The position numbers and the translations under genes were made by a program. Positions 16,639 to 25,012 of a stretch of DNA of 37,877 nucleotides are shown here, piece after piece. This DNA is from Collinsella sp. (GTDB taxonomy: Bacteria > Actinomycetota > Coriobacteriia > Coriobacteriales > Coriobacteriaceae). The notes beneath the pieces were generated by a model. That model searched no databases. It saw only the letters and a program-made list of their open reading frames with translations, and was not told the DNA's origin. Position 1 is the first letter of the stretch. Each line of letters starts with the position of its first letter. The DNA lies in assembly GCA_019419405.1 (NCBI GenBank), contig DYAA01000052.1, positions 1 to 37,877 of the forward strand, given 5' to 3'.

Positions 16639-17433
16639 CTATCCTCTAAAGACATCGGTGAGCATAGCGAGTGCCTCGAGCACGCCGCCGCCGACCGATG
16701 TCGCCTTGTCCGAAATATAGTTGATGTAGCTGGCGTCGCCGCGCGGATCGACATCGGCGCATTTAAAGCCCTCAGTCACCCGCACGCCGTTCGCCAAAAG
16801 CCCGCGCAGACAGCCATCGATCTGCGTGCACATGGGTGTATCTCCCGCGTAGCCAATCACGTCTCCGGCGCTCACGATGTCGCCGATTGCGCGGTCGGAC
16901 CGAAACACGCCGGCGGCGGGGCTGTGGATAACTCGTTCCTTGCCATAACCGGCGATAATGCCCGGCACGCCCGTGTTGGGCTGGGGCGAACCTTGGGTAA
17001 TGACACGGCCGAGAAAATGCCCGCGCATGGTCTCGACCACGGCGTCGCAGTCAACCGGCGCGGTAAAGCCCGGCCCCACAGCGATGACGGCAGGCGCCAT
17101 GTCGCGCGTGGTGCCCAAGTTGCGCTTAGCCAAAATCGCGTCGACCACAGCCGTGGGTTTAAGCTCATCGAGCATCTTGGCCTGAGGGTCCACCACAACG
17201 GCGACGTCTCCAGCCTTGGTAATCTCAAGCGCCTCAGCCGGCGTCTGTGCCAAGCGAGCGCGAATGCCTTCGACCTGGACCTCGCCCAAGCGAATGGCCT
17301 CGCAAAAACAGATTGTGCGGCGGATGCACGTGGGAACCGCGATATCGGCCATAACGACCGAAACGCCGGCGCGCACCAAGCGAACGGCGACGCCCGTGGC
17401 GATATCACCGGCGCCGCGAACATAAACGAGCAT
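16639..17433 (-). CDS. yqeB: selenium-dependent molybdenum hydroxylase system protein, YqeB/EF2563 family
   Basis: A 264-residue member of the EF2563/YqeB family, a marker of selenium-dependent molybdenum hydroxylases (comparative genomics ties it to selD in organisms with a labile selenium cofactor). It starts MLVYVRGAGDIATGVAVRL, a Rossmann-like GxGD start, and contains VIAVGPGFTAPVDCDAVVETMRGHFLGRV and a central TGVPGI typical of the family. Biochemical function is unknown. It is divergent from yqeC across a 102-bp gap that carries a hairpin (17466-17495). Confidence 0.9.
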   Translation of the reverse strand: MLVYVRGAGDIATGVAVRLVRAGVSVVMADIAVPTCIRRTICFCEAIRLGEVQVEGIRARLAQTPAEALEITKAGDVAVVVDPQAKMLDELKPTAVVDAILAKRNLGTTRDMAPAVIAVGPGFTAPVDCDAVVETMRGHFLGRVITQGSPQPNTGVPGIIAGYGKERVIHSPAAGVFRSDRAIGDIVSAGDVIGYAGDTPMCTQIDGCLRGLLANGVRVTEGFKCADVDPRGDASYINYISDKATSVGGGVLEALAMLTDVFRG

Positions 17434-17465
17434 TCCCGGGGCACCTCCCTGTGCTACGGTTTGAG

Positions 17466-17495
17466 CAGAGCAAAAGCGGTTCGACCGCTACTCTG
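17466..17495. promoter_or_regulatory. palindrome in the yqeB-yqeC divergent promoter region
   Basis: A nested palindrome: CAGAG ... CTCTG outside AGCGGT-TCG-ACCGCT. It is followed by an AT-rich stretch with TATTAT (17515-17520) before yqeC. The position between divergent genes suits an operator for both; no regulator can be named. Confidence 0.4.
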
Positions 17496-17535
17496 ATGAT
17501 TATTTATTATCACAGTATTATACGGCGGTGAACAG

Positions 17536-18273
17536 ATGGAAACGGTTAGCGGCAATCTTGCCTCGGCGCTCAGGATCGAGCCGGGCATTACCGCGATTAT
17601 CGGCAGCGGCGGCAAGTCGACCTTGCTCAAGACGCTGGGTCTTGAGCTCATGCGCGCTGGCGGCCGCGTGCTCCTCTGTACCACCACGCATATGCTTCCC
17701 GTTGCCGGCGTGCCATGGGACGGGTCGAATCGTCGCCTGGACGCCGCGCCTTGGAAGCCAGGTGCCTCACACGCCCCCGGCTGCACCTGCGAGGCCTGCG
17801 CGGGCCTTGTGCGCGGAAGCATCTGCCAGGCAGGCGTCTTGGACCCGGAGACAGGCAAGCTCTCCGCCCCCGCCGAGCCGCTCGACCAGCTGGCGCAGCG
17901 CTTTGACTATGTGTTGGCCGAGGCAGATGGCAGCAAGCGACTCCCGCTCAAGGCACATGCCGCCTGGGAGCCGGTAATTCCCGCCGCCACGGCAAACGTT
18001 GTCTGGGTCGTCGGCGCCTCGGGGCTGGGCAAGCCCGTCGCCGAGGTTGTCCACCGCCCCGAGGTCTTCTGCGAGCGCTGCGGCTGCGAGCCCACCGACA
18101 CCGCCACCCCAGAGCGCGTCGCTATGGCGCTCAATGCCGAGCTGCAGATGCTGAACCTCAGCAATGCCCGCATTATGCTCAACCAAGTCGACACGCTTGC
18201 CGATCCAACGATGGCAGATTGCTTCGAGGCAGCCCTCGGCCGCCCCCTCATCGCCACCAGCCTCCAGGGGTAG
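17536..18273 (+). CDS. yqeC: selenium cofactor biosynthesis protein YqeC family
   Basis: A 245-residue putative NTP-binding protein of the YqeC family, another marker of selenium-dependent molybdenum hydroxylases. It has a P-loop-like IIGSGGKSTLL (21-31) and the family stretch EADGSKRLPLKAH (130-142). Two cysteine pairs, CTCEAC (83-88) and CERCGC (178-183), are extra features that could bind metal or selenium; this is inference. It is the only plus-strand gene between 14 and 25 kb, divergent from yqeB and convergent with hyuA. Confidence 0.88.
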   Translation: METVSGNLASALRIEPGITAIIGSGGKSTLLKTLGLELMRAGGRVLLCTTTHMLPVAGVPWDGSNRRLDAAPWKPGASHAPGCTCEACAGLVRGSICQAGVLDPETGKLSAPAEPLDQLAQRFDYVLAEADGSKRLPLKAHAAWEPVIPAATANVVWVVGASGLGKPVAEVVHRPEVFCERCGCEPTDTATPERVAMALNAELQMLNLSNARIMLNQVDTLADPTMADCFEAALGRPLIATSLQG

Positions 18274-18277
18274 CAAA

Positions 18278-18312
18278 TTTGGGACGGGGCTCTTTTTGCA
18301 CCCCGTCCCAAA
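18278..18312. terminator. GC-rich hairpin between convergent yqeC and hyuA
   Basis: A perfect 12-bp stem TTTGGGACGGGG / CCCCGTCCCAAA with an 11-base loop, 4 bases after the yqeC stop. The flanking A and T runs are short, so termination in either direction is plausible but not certain. Confidence 0.6.
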
Positions 18313-18351
18313 AAATCATCTCCCAAATTATCTACCCCGGCGGTCTTCCCG

Positions 18352-19719
18352 TTAGCGGGGCACGTAGCGGCCGGGTTGGGCTCCGGTGGGCTCGCCGTCG
18401 CGCGCAGCCAGCACGCCGTTCACAAACACGGCCTTGGCGCGGCCGTGTGCCTCAAAGCCCTCGAGCGGCGTATAGTCCACAGCCTGATGCTGCGTCGCCG
18501 CGCGAATGGTCCAGCGCGCCTTGGGATCCCACACGCATACGTCGGCATCGGAGCCCTCGGCAAGACAGCCCTTGCGCGGATACATGCCAAAGACGCGCGC
18601 CGGGTTCTCGCTCATCAAGCGGCACAGATCCTCGGGGCCCAGCTGTCCCTCAAAGCTCGTAGCGATCGCGACGGGGCGATGCTCCACACCGGGCCCGCCG
18701 TTGGGAATCGCGCGAAAGTCATCGCGCCCGCGGTCCTTTTGCCCGTGCAGATTAAAGCTGCAGTGGTCGGTGGCAATAGTATCGATCTCGCCAGCCACAA
18801 GCGCCTCGCGCAGCGCGGCACGGTCACCGGCATGGCGCAGCGGCGGGCTCATCACGTACTTGGCGCCCGCAAAGCCGTCCTCGCCCTGCTCCAAGTAGCG
18901 CGTATCGTCGAGCATCAGATACTGAGGGCAGGTCTCGACATAGATGTTCTTCTGCCCGTGCGCTTTGGCAGCGCGAATGGCCTCGAGCCCCAGCTTGGTC
19001 GAAAGGTGCACCACGTTGACCGGAGCGTCCCCGGCCAAGTGCGCCAGATACAGCAGGCGGCTCACGGCCTCGGCCTCACACACATCCGGACGGCTGAGCG
19101 CATGGCCCTCGGGCCCGTGGATACCCTGCTCAAACACGCGCTTCTGCAGCTCATTCACCAGCGTACCGTTCTCGCAATGCACGCACAGTATGCCGCCAAT
19201 ACGCTTGAGCTCCTCCAGCACCTCGAGCGTCTCGGCATCGTCCAGGCGCAGATGGTCGTAGGCAAAGTAGGTCTTAAACGACGACACGCCCGCCTCGCGC
19301 ATGGCCGAAAGATCGGCGCGGTTGCGCTCATTCCACTCGGCAAGCGCCATATGGAAGGCATAGTTGGCGGTGCAGGTGCCGTCGGCGCGATGATGCCACT
19401 CGACCAAGGCATCGGGCATGGTCACGCCGCGATCGGCCGTCGCGTAGTCCACAATGGTCGTCGTGCCGCCGCAGGCAGCCGCGCGCGTGCCGGTCTCAAA
19501 GCTATCGGCTGTCCAATCCATGCCGGTCCAGCACTGCATGTGCGTGTGCCCATCGATAAAGCCCGGGAACACCCAGCAGCCCGCAGCATCCTCGACGGTA
19601 TCGCCCTCGGCCGGCTCAATCGCCGCGGCAATCCGTACGATCTTATCGCCATCCATGGCAAGATCGGCGCGGCGAAGCCCCTGGGGCGTCACGAGCGCGC
19701 CGTTTTTGATGATGATCAT
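18352..19719 (-). CDS. hyuA: hydantoinase / dihydropyrimidinase HyuA-like amidohydrolase
   Basis: Zinc amidohydrolase that opens hydantoin-like or dihydropyrimidine rings; here probably a ring-opening step of purine breakdown. 455 residues. Metal ligands: His58 and His60 (DGHTH), carboxylated Lys149 (SSFKTYF), His181 (CVHCENG), His238 (VVHLS) and Asp318 (IATDHC). AAGGAG lies 5 bases before the ATG. It follows the MocA-like gene by 9 bases, so both are co-transcribed. E. coli carries the same neighbour set (hyuA next to ygeW-ygeX-ygeY and yqeB-yqeC), which supports HyuA over an unrelated dihydropyrimidinase. Confidence 0.93.
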   Translation of the reverse strand: MIIIKNGALVTPQGLRRADLAMDGDKIVRIAAAIEPAEGDTVEDAAGCWVFPGFIDGHTHMQCWTGMDWTADSFETGTRAAACGGTTTIVDYATADRGVTMPDALVEWHHRADGTCTANYAFHMALAEWNERNRADLSAMREAGVSSFKTYFAYDHLRLDDAETLEVLEELKRIGGILCVHCENGTLVNELQKRVFEQGIHGPEGHALSRPDVCEAEAVSRLLYLAHLAGDAPVNVVHLSTKLGLEAIRAAKAHGQKNIYVETCPQYLMLDDTRYLEQGEDGFAGAKYVMSPPLRHAGDRAALREALVAGEIDTIATDHCSFNLHGQKDRGRDDFRAIPNGGPGVEHRPVAIATSFEGQLGPEDLCRLMSENPARVFGMYPRKGCLAEGSDADVCVWDPKARWTIRAATQHQAVDYTPLEGFEAHGRAKAVFVNGVLAARDGEPTGAQPGRYVPR

Positions 19720-19728
19720 AATTGCTCC

Positions 19729-20343
19729 TTATTGATTGATGCAGTTGGCCACGCGATCAAAATACGAGCAGGCGGCGATATGCTCCGTTATGCGTCGCTG
19801 TCCCTTGACGGTATCGACGTCCCACAGTTCGTAAGCACGCGCATCGACCAGCACCACGTCGATACGGTCCTTGAGGATCGAACCGCCACCGTCCTTGCCC
19901 TCAAGACACATAAGTGCACCGAACAGCTCCGCCGGAAAGAGCACCGGGCTCGAAGGCTCACCGTTGCACGCAAGACGCACCGGATGCTTGCGGCCATGCT
20001 CGTCAAATGCACGAACCATGGCCTCAAAAGAATCCGGACTCACGAGCGGCTGGTCGCCCGGCAAAAAGAGGCAGCCTTTCCAGTTGCGGCTCGCCCCCCA
20101 CGAAAGGCCCGCACGGACGCTTTCGCTCCTGAGCTTGCCATCGTGCAGCACGCACGGGCAATGCTTGTCCTCGCAAATCTGGGCGACCTCGGGCCAACGC
20201 GTCGAAACCACGACGTCAAAGCCCCGGGGAACCGAATCGATAGTCCGGGCAATCAGCGGCTTGCCATAGATATCGGCAAGCATCTTGTTAGAGCCAAACC
20301 GCTTGCCCTCGCCCGAAGCCATAATGACGCAACCGAGTTTCAT
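19729..20343 (-). CDS. MocA/YgfJ-like molybdenum cofactor cytidylyltransferase
   Basis: Nucleotidyltransferase of the MobA-like NTP-transferase-3 family, 204 residues, predicted to attach CMP to molybdopterin. The N-terminal nucleotide loop is CVIMASGEGKRFGSNKML (5-22), and FLPGDQPLVS (about 91-100) is the conserved second motif. The ATG at 20343 follows GGGGAGG by 7 bases; the open frame extends further upstream without such a site. The neighbouring hydroxylase system favours MocA/YgfJ over a guanylyl-specific MobA. It comes directly before hyuA. Confidence 0.85.
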   Translation of the reverse strand: MKLGCVIMASGEGKRFGSNKMLADIYGKPLIARTIDSVPRGFDVVVSTRWPEVAQICEDKHCPCVLHDGKLRSESVRAGLSWGASRNWKGCLFLPGDQPLVSPDSFEAMVRAFDEHGRKHPVRLACNGEPSSPVLFPAELFGALMCLEGKDGGGSILKDRIDVVLVDARAYELWDVDTVKGQRRITEHIAACSYFDRVANCINQ

Positions 20344-20431
20344 GGCGATACCTCCCCTGAAACCATCGTACCCATAACTCGCGTCGCGGGGCATCTACAT
20401 CGAAAGCGCTTATCCCGCACGCCCACGATGC

Positions 20432-20470
20432 AAAAAGGGGCACCCCGCCGGTTGGCAGAGCGCCCCCTTT
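20432..20470 (-). terminator. Rho-independent terminator after ygeW
   Basis: Minus strand: AAAGGGG ... CCCCTTTTTG with an inner CTCTGCC / GGCGGGG stem, 23 bases after the ygeW stop. It separates ygeW from the MocA-like gene and hyuA, which therefore need another promoter or read-through. Confidence 0.85.
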
Positions 20471-20493
20471 ACATGGCTTACCTCAGCGCGGCT

Positions 20494-21696
20494 TTAGGCC
20501 TGGAACCAACGGGCGGTGTTGCGCTCGTCGAGGGCCTTGAGGGTAGCGGCGGGATCGGCAACCTTCTGCAGGAACATCATGGCTGCGATGGCGTACGGCT
20601 TGTAGCTGGCCTCCTTGTACATGCCCACGCGGTGCATGTCAAAGACGTCGGCGTTGACCTCGCCGTGCTCGCAGGAGACACCGGAGATGTCGGCGGGCAG
20701 CGGGTGCATAAAGATGGTGTCCTGGCCGTTGGCGGTCTTCTCCATGAGCTCGATCGTGGAGCACCAGTCCTGATGGGTGGCGTTCTGAGCGAGCAGCTCC
20801 TTCTCGAGCGCAGCGATGCCGGCGTCGTCGCCCTCGGCGTACAGGTTGGTACGCTTCTCCATGGCGGCAAACGGAGCCCAGCTCTTGGGGATCACGATGT
20901 CGGCGCCCTCGAAGGCCTCGGCCATGGTGTTGACCTGCTTAAAGGTGGTGCCGGACTCGGCGGCATAGCCCTTGGCGCGCTCGACGACCTCGGGCATGAG
21001 ATCGTAGCCCTCGGGGTGGGCCAGGGTGACGTCCATGCCAAAGCGGGGCAGCAGGCTGATCAGCGACTGCGGGCAGGACAGCGGCTTGCCGTAAGAGGGC
21101 GAATAGGCCCAGGTGACGGCAACCTTCTTGCCCTTGAGGTTCTCAAGACCGCCAAACTCGTTGATGAGGTAGAGCATGTCGGCAGAGGACTGCGTGGGGT
21201 GATCGGAGTCGGACTGCAGGGAGATGAGCGTGGGACGGTGATCCAGAACGCCGTCCTCGTAGGCCTGCTGGACAGACTCGGAGACCTCGGCCATGTAGGC
21301 GTCGCCCTTGCCGATGTACATGTCGTCGCGGATGCCGATGACGTCGGCCATGAAGGAGATCATGGTAGCGGTCTCGCGGACGGTCTCGCCGTGAGCGATC
21401 TGGGACTTCTTCTCGTCCAGGTCCTGCAGCTCGAGGCCGAGCAGGTTGGCGGCCTTAGAGAAGGAGAAGCGCGTACGGGTGGAGTTGTCGCGGAACAGGG
21501 AGACGGCCAGGCCCGAGTCGAAGATCTTGGACGAAACGTTGTTCTCACGCAGCTCGCGCAGGGCGTCGGCAACGATGTAGAGAGCCTTGAGCTCATCGGT
21601 GGTCTTATCCCAGGTGTGCAGGAAGTCGCTGCCGTACATGCCCTTAAAATCGAGGCCGTTCAGCTGCTCGACGAGCTCGGTAAACTTGGCGTCCAT
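20494..21696 (-). CDS. ygeW: YgeW-type carbamoyltransferase (purine catabolism)
   Basis: Transcarbamylase-fold enzyme, 400 residues, the usual YgeW length and longer than ornithine or aspartate transcarbamylases (about 310). It has the carbamoyl-phosphate motif NSTRTRFSF (71-79), HPTQ (166-169) and HPLP (331-334). The ATG at 21696 is preceded by AAGGA; 64 further upstream codons are open but have a composition and sequence unlike the family and are left out. In E. coli the neighbours ygeX and ygeY are the same, and the cluster is linked to anaerobic urate use; the natural substrate is not fixed by sequence. Confidence 0.92.
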   Translation of the reverse strand: MDAKFTELVEQLNGLDFKGMYGSDFLHTWDKTTDELKALYIVADALRELRENNVSSKIFDSGLAVSLFRDNSTRTRFSFSKAANLLGLELQDLDEKKSQIAHGETVRETATMISFMADVIGIRDDMYIGKGDAYMAEVSESVQQAYEDGVLDHRPTLISLQSDSDHPTQSSADMLYLINEFGGLENLKGKKVAVTWAYSPSYGKPLSCPQSLISLLPRFGMDVTLAHPEGYDLMPEVVERAKGYAAESGTTFKQVNTMAEAFEGADIVIPKSWAPFAAMEKRTNLYAEGDDAGIAALEKELLAQNATHQDWCSTIELMEKTANGQDTIFMHPLPADISGVSCEHGEVNADVFDMHRVGMYKEASYKPYAIAAMMFLQKVADPAATLKALDERNTARWFQA

Positions 21697-21850
21697 GTAA
21701 ATATCCTTTCCATAGATGAAACGATCGCAATGAGTAGATGTGCTCCGGCATGCGCGTGTGGCTAGAACATGCAGAGCGCTATGACGAGGACCCGCTACCG
21801 TTGAGGAAGCATGGGAGATAACGACCGCGGGCCCCAAGTCAACAGGGGGT

Positions 21851-21875
21851 GCCGGGGACACAGGCTGTCCCCGGC
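21851..21875. other. perfect GC hairpin between ygeY and ygeW
   Basis: GCCGGGGACA / TGTCCCCGGC, 10-bp stem, 5-base loop, in the 201-bp gap between ygeY and ygeW. No T-run. It may stabilise or process the mRNA, or be a dispersed palindrome. Confidence 0.6.
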
Positions 21876-21897
21876 TCAACAAGATCAAGGAATGGGA

Positions 21898-23283
21898 CTA
21901 GTCGATCTTGTTGTTGGTCAGACCAGCGCGGAACACGGTAGCGTCGCCATCGGCCTGGCTCGGATCGTAGAGGTTCAAAGCAGCAACATACATGGCGGCA
22001 GCGGTGACCAGGTCGTCCTTGTAGGTGACCTCGTTGGGAGCGTGAGCCTGAGACTCGGCACCCGGGCCAAAGCCCACGCAGGGGATGCCGTAGCGGCCCT
22101 GGATGGAAACGCAGTTCGTGGAGAAGGTCCACTTGTCGCACAGCGGACGACCGGTGCGCTTGTCCATGCTGGGCTCGCAGCCGATGCGCTCGTCACCGAA
22201 CATGGCCTTGTGGGCGTCGACGAGGGCCTTGACGTGCGGAGCGGTCTCCTTGTTGATCCACGTGGGGAAGTAAGCCTCGGTCTCGTAGACCTCGCCGGTC
22301 CAGGACGGACGGTCGTACATGTACATGGAGACCTTCACGTCGTCGCCGTACTTCTTGGCGGCCGGCAGGTTGCGGATCTCGTCCAGGCAGGACTCCCAGG
22401 TCTCGCCGGCGGTCATGCGACGGTCGATGGAGATGGCGCAGGAGTCAGCGACAGCGCAGCGGCTGGGGCTGGTGTAGAAGATCTGGCTGACGGTGCAGGT
22501 GCCGCGGCCCAGGAAGCGGGCGTCCTCAAAGTGCTCGGGGTTGTACTTGGGGTCGAGCATCTTGACGAGGCCCTTGATGTCGGTCGACTCGTCGCAGCCG
22601 TTGTTGTTGAGGGCGCGGACGTCGGCGATGATGTCGGCCATCTTGTAGATGGCGTTGTCGCCGCGGTCGGGAGCGGAACCGTGGCAGGAGGTGCCGTGAA
22701 CGTCGACGCGGATCTCCATGCGGCCGCGGTGACCGCGATAGATGCCGCCGTCGGTGGGCTCAGTGGAAATGACGAACTCGGGCTTAATGCCGTCCTTGTT
22801 GTAGATGTACTGCCAGCACATGCCGTCGCAGTCCTCTTCCTGGACGGTGCCGACGACCATGATCTTGTAGCCCTCGGGGATGAGGCCCATGTCCTTCATC
22901 ATCTTGGCAGCGTAGGTAGCAGAAGCCATGCCGCCCTCCTGGTCGGAGCCGCCGCGGCCGTAGATGATCTCGTCGGTCTCGTAGCCCTCATAGGGATCGG
23001 CATCCCAGTTCTCGATGTTGCCGATGCCGACGGTGTCGATGTGAGAGTCGATGGCGATGATCTTGTCGCCCTCGCCCATAAAGCCCATGACGTTGCCCAG
23101 GCCGTCGACCTTGACCTCGCCATAGCCAAGGCTCTCCATCTCGGCCTTGATGCAGGCAACAACCTCACCCTCCTCGCAGGACTCAGAGGGGTGGGAGATC
23201 ATGGCGCGCAGGAAGCGAGTCATATCAGCACGGTGGGACTCAGCAGCAGCCTTGATAGCGTCGAAATCGAGTTCTTTAGTCAT
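21898..23283 (-). CDS. ygeY: YgeY-family M20 metallopeptidase
   Basis: Zinc-dependent amidohydrolase of the peptidase M20 family, 461 residues. Ligands and catalytic residues can be placed: His81 and Asp83 (DSHIDT), Asp114 (GGSDQEGG), Glu149/Glu150 (QEEDCDG) and a C-terminal His (QAHAPNE). The ATG at 23283 follows AAAGG by 9 bases; an upstream TTG lies inside that spacing. It probably cleaves an amide or ureido intermediate of purine degradation, as proposed for its E. coli counterpart next to ygeX and ygeW. The exact substrate is unknown. Confidence 0.92.
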   Translation of the reverse strand: MTKELDFDAIKAAAESHRADMTRFLRAMISHPSESCEEGEVVACIKAEMESLGYGEVKVDGLGNVMGFMGEGDKIIAIDSHIDTVGIGNIENWDADPYEGYETDEIIYGRGGSDQEGGMASATYAAKMMKDMGLIPEGYKIMVVGTVQEEDCDGMCWQYIYNKDGIKPEFVISTEPTDGGIYRGHRGRMEIRVDVHGTSCHGSAPDRGDNAIYKMADIIADVRALNNNGCDESTDIKGLVKMLDPKYNPEHFEDARFLGRGTCTVSQIFYTSPSRCAVADSCAISIDRRMTAGETWESCLDEIRNLPAAKKYGDDVKVSMYMYDRPSWTGEVYETEAYFPTWINKETAPHVKALVDAHKAMFGDERIGCEPSMDKRTGRPLCDKWTFSTNCVSIQGRYGIPCVGFGPGAESQAHAPNEVTYKDDLVTAAAMYVAALNLYDPSQADGDATVFRAGLTNNKID

Positions 23284-23387
23284 AACAGTCAACCTTTCTA
23301 CAAGGGTTTACCTACAGGTAGATATTTCAGATAGATCACTTGTGCCAAGCAGCGTGAGGTTGAGCACCCGGCAAGCAAGTAACCATA

Positions 23388-23505
23388 GGAGGCGGACGGA
23401 GGACTTTGCTCCGTCGCGAGTTCCGCACGAGCCGGAGAGCACTTAATGTGCTCTCCGTGCGAGCAGGACTGTCCGAGCAGGGAGCAAAGTCCTCCGGCTG
23501 CCTCC
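23388..23505. repeat. 118-bp composite inverted repeat between ygeX and ygeY
   Basis: Outer arms 23388-23412 and 23481-23505 are 25 bases each with about three mismatches and share a perfect GGAGGACTTTGCTCC / GGAGCAAAGTCCTCC core. Inside is a perfect 10-bp hairpin CGGAGAGCAC / GTGCTCTCCG (23433-23457). It fills much of the 237-bp gap and has no T-run, so it is a large cruciform or RNA structure rather than a simple terminator. Confidence 0.75.
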
Positions 23506-23520
23506 GGACAGGTCAGTCTG

Positions 23521-24735
23521 CTAGCAAGTCGGGTACTCGCCCTCCCAGACGATGCGACGGTACTGATCCGGATCGGTGTCGCCCTCGGTGGAGAAGCAGA
23601 GCACGGAGCTCGTCTTGTCCAGGCCGATGAGCTCCTTGAGCTCGGCGTACTCGGGATCGAGCATGAGGGTCTCGACCAGGCCGGTGGTCACGGCGCCGGA
23701 CTCGCCGGAGATGACGCGCGGGTCGCCCTTCTCGGGAGCGCCCAGGGTGCGCATGCCGCGAGCGGTGACCCAGTCGGGGCAGGACACGAAGGCGGTGGTG
23801 TGGTTGCGCAGGATATCCCAGCCAAGGATGTTGGGCTCGCCGCAGCACAGGCCGGCCATGATGGAGGGCATGTCGCCGTCCACGATACGCGGGTCGCCGT
23901 CGCCGGCGGCAGCGCCCTTGTACAGGCAGGCGGCCGGTGCGCACTCAACCACGACGAAGGTGGGCGGGTTATCGGGATACAGGTTGGTGAAGTAGCCCAC
24001 CACGGCGCCGGCGAGCGAGCCTACGCCAGCCTGGACAAAGACGTGCGTCGGGCGGTTGATAGCCATCTCGCGCAGCTGCTCGGCAGCCTCGGAAGCCATG
24101 GTGCCGTAACCCTCCATGATCCAGGACGGGATCTTCTCGTAGCCCTCCCAGGCGGTGTCCTGAACGATGACGCCGCGCTCGCAGGCGTCGGCCTCGGCGG
24201 CGGCCATGCGCACGCACTCGTCGTAGTTGACCTCTTCGATGGTCACCGTGGCGCCCTCGGCGGCAATGTTATCGAAGCGGGGCTTGGTGGAACCCTTGGG
24301 CATGTGCACGACGGCCTTCTGGCCCAGCTTGTTGGCAGCCCATGCCACGCCGCGGCCATGGTTGCCGTCGGTGGCGGTAAAGAAGGTGGCCTGGCCAAAG
24401 TCCTCGGCCAGCTGATCGGAGGTCAGGTAATCGAAGGTGCAGTCGGCAACGTCCTTGCCGGTCTCGTCGGCAATATAGTTGGCCATGGCAAACGAGCCGC
24501 CCAGGACCTTAAAGGCGTTGAGGCCAAAGCGATAGCTCTCGTCCTTAACGCACAGGTTGGACAGGCCCAGGCGCGCGGCCTGGCCGTCCAGGCGGGCAAG
24601 CGGAGTAACGGTGTACTGAGGGAACGACTGGTGGAAGGCGCGGGCCTTCTTCACGTGGTCGAGGCTCATGATTCCCAAGTGCTTGTCATCGCTCTTGGGC
24701 ATCGTGTTGCCCGCCCACTGGATCTTATCGGCCAT
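23521..24735 (-). CDS. ygeX: diaminopropionate ammonia-lyase YgeX
   Basis: PLP enzyme that converts 2,3-diaminopropionate to pyruvate and ammonia, 404 residues. The PLP lysine is Lys76 in YRFGLNAFKVLGGSFA; GNHGRGVAWAA and QAGVGSLAGAVVGYF are the family's phosphate- and substrate-binding loops. It is the first gene of the catabolic string, divergent from the YheO-type regulator, with two palindromes in the shared region. In the proposed urate route of gut anaerobes it acts last, releasing pyruvate. Confidence 0.94.
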   Translation of the reverse strand: MADKIQWAGNTMPKSDDKHLGIMSLDHVKKARAFHQSFPQYTVTPLARLDGQAARLGLSNLCVKDESYRFGLNAFKVLGGSFAMANYIADETGKDVADCTFDYLTSDQLAEDFGQATFFTATDGNHGRGVAWAANKLGQKAVVHMPKGSTKPRFDNIAAEGATVTIEEVNYDECVRMAAAEADACERGVIVQDTAWEGYEKIPSWIMEGYGTMASEAAEQLREMAINRPTHVFVQAGVGSLAGAVVGYFTNLYPDNPPTFVVVECAPAACLYKGAAAGDGDPRIVDGDMPSIMAGLCCGEPNILGWDILRNHTTAFVSCPDWVTARGMRTLGAPEKGDPRVISGESGAVTTGLVETLMLDPEYAELKELIGLDKTSSVLCFSTEGDTDPDQYRRIVWEGEYPTC

Positions 24736-24827
24736 ACGGTGAACTCCTTAAGTCCTCTCTTGCCGGCCCCCGCATACGCGTTTCAGCCCGATCCCATTCA
24801 CACGGCTGAACTTTTATGTGGATGCCA

Positions 24828-24893
24828 AACAAAAAGTTTGTTAGCAATGTTCTACCACACTTTTTGATTGGATAACCTAACAAATTGTTTGTT
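24828..24893. promoter_or_regulatory. paired palindromic operators between ygeX and the regulator gene
   Basis: Two copies of the 15-bp palindrome AACAAA-N3-TTTGTT at 24828-24842 and 24879-24893, centres 51 bp apart (about five helical turns). They lie in the 277-bp divergent region between ygeX and the regulator gene, closer to the former. They are strong candidates for the binding site of the divergent regulator. Confidence 0.65.
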
Positions 24894-25012
24894 GCCGCAA
24901 TCGGTACCTTTTCGCCGCCGAACGGTCACATAACGCAGCAACGCTTTCGTTATTTGCGAACAAGTGTGGTTTATGGCAAAGTGTGCCCAAACTAATTTTT
25001 AGGAAGGCACCC

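Noticed and set aside
20494..21696. ygeW as an ornithine carbamoyltransferase (argF)
   Set aside because: It is about 90 residues longer than argF, and ygeX, ygeY and hyuA surround it; argR is 19 kb away and unrelated in context.
18376..21765. A 1129-codon open frame on the plus strand
   Set aside because: It is antisense to hyuA, the MocA-like gene and ygeW, which have clear motifs and ribosome sites. The frame is open only because of high GC and codon bias.
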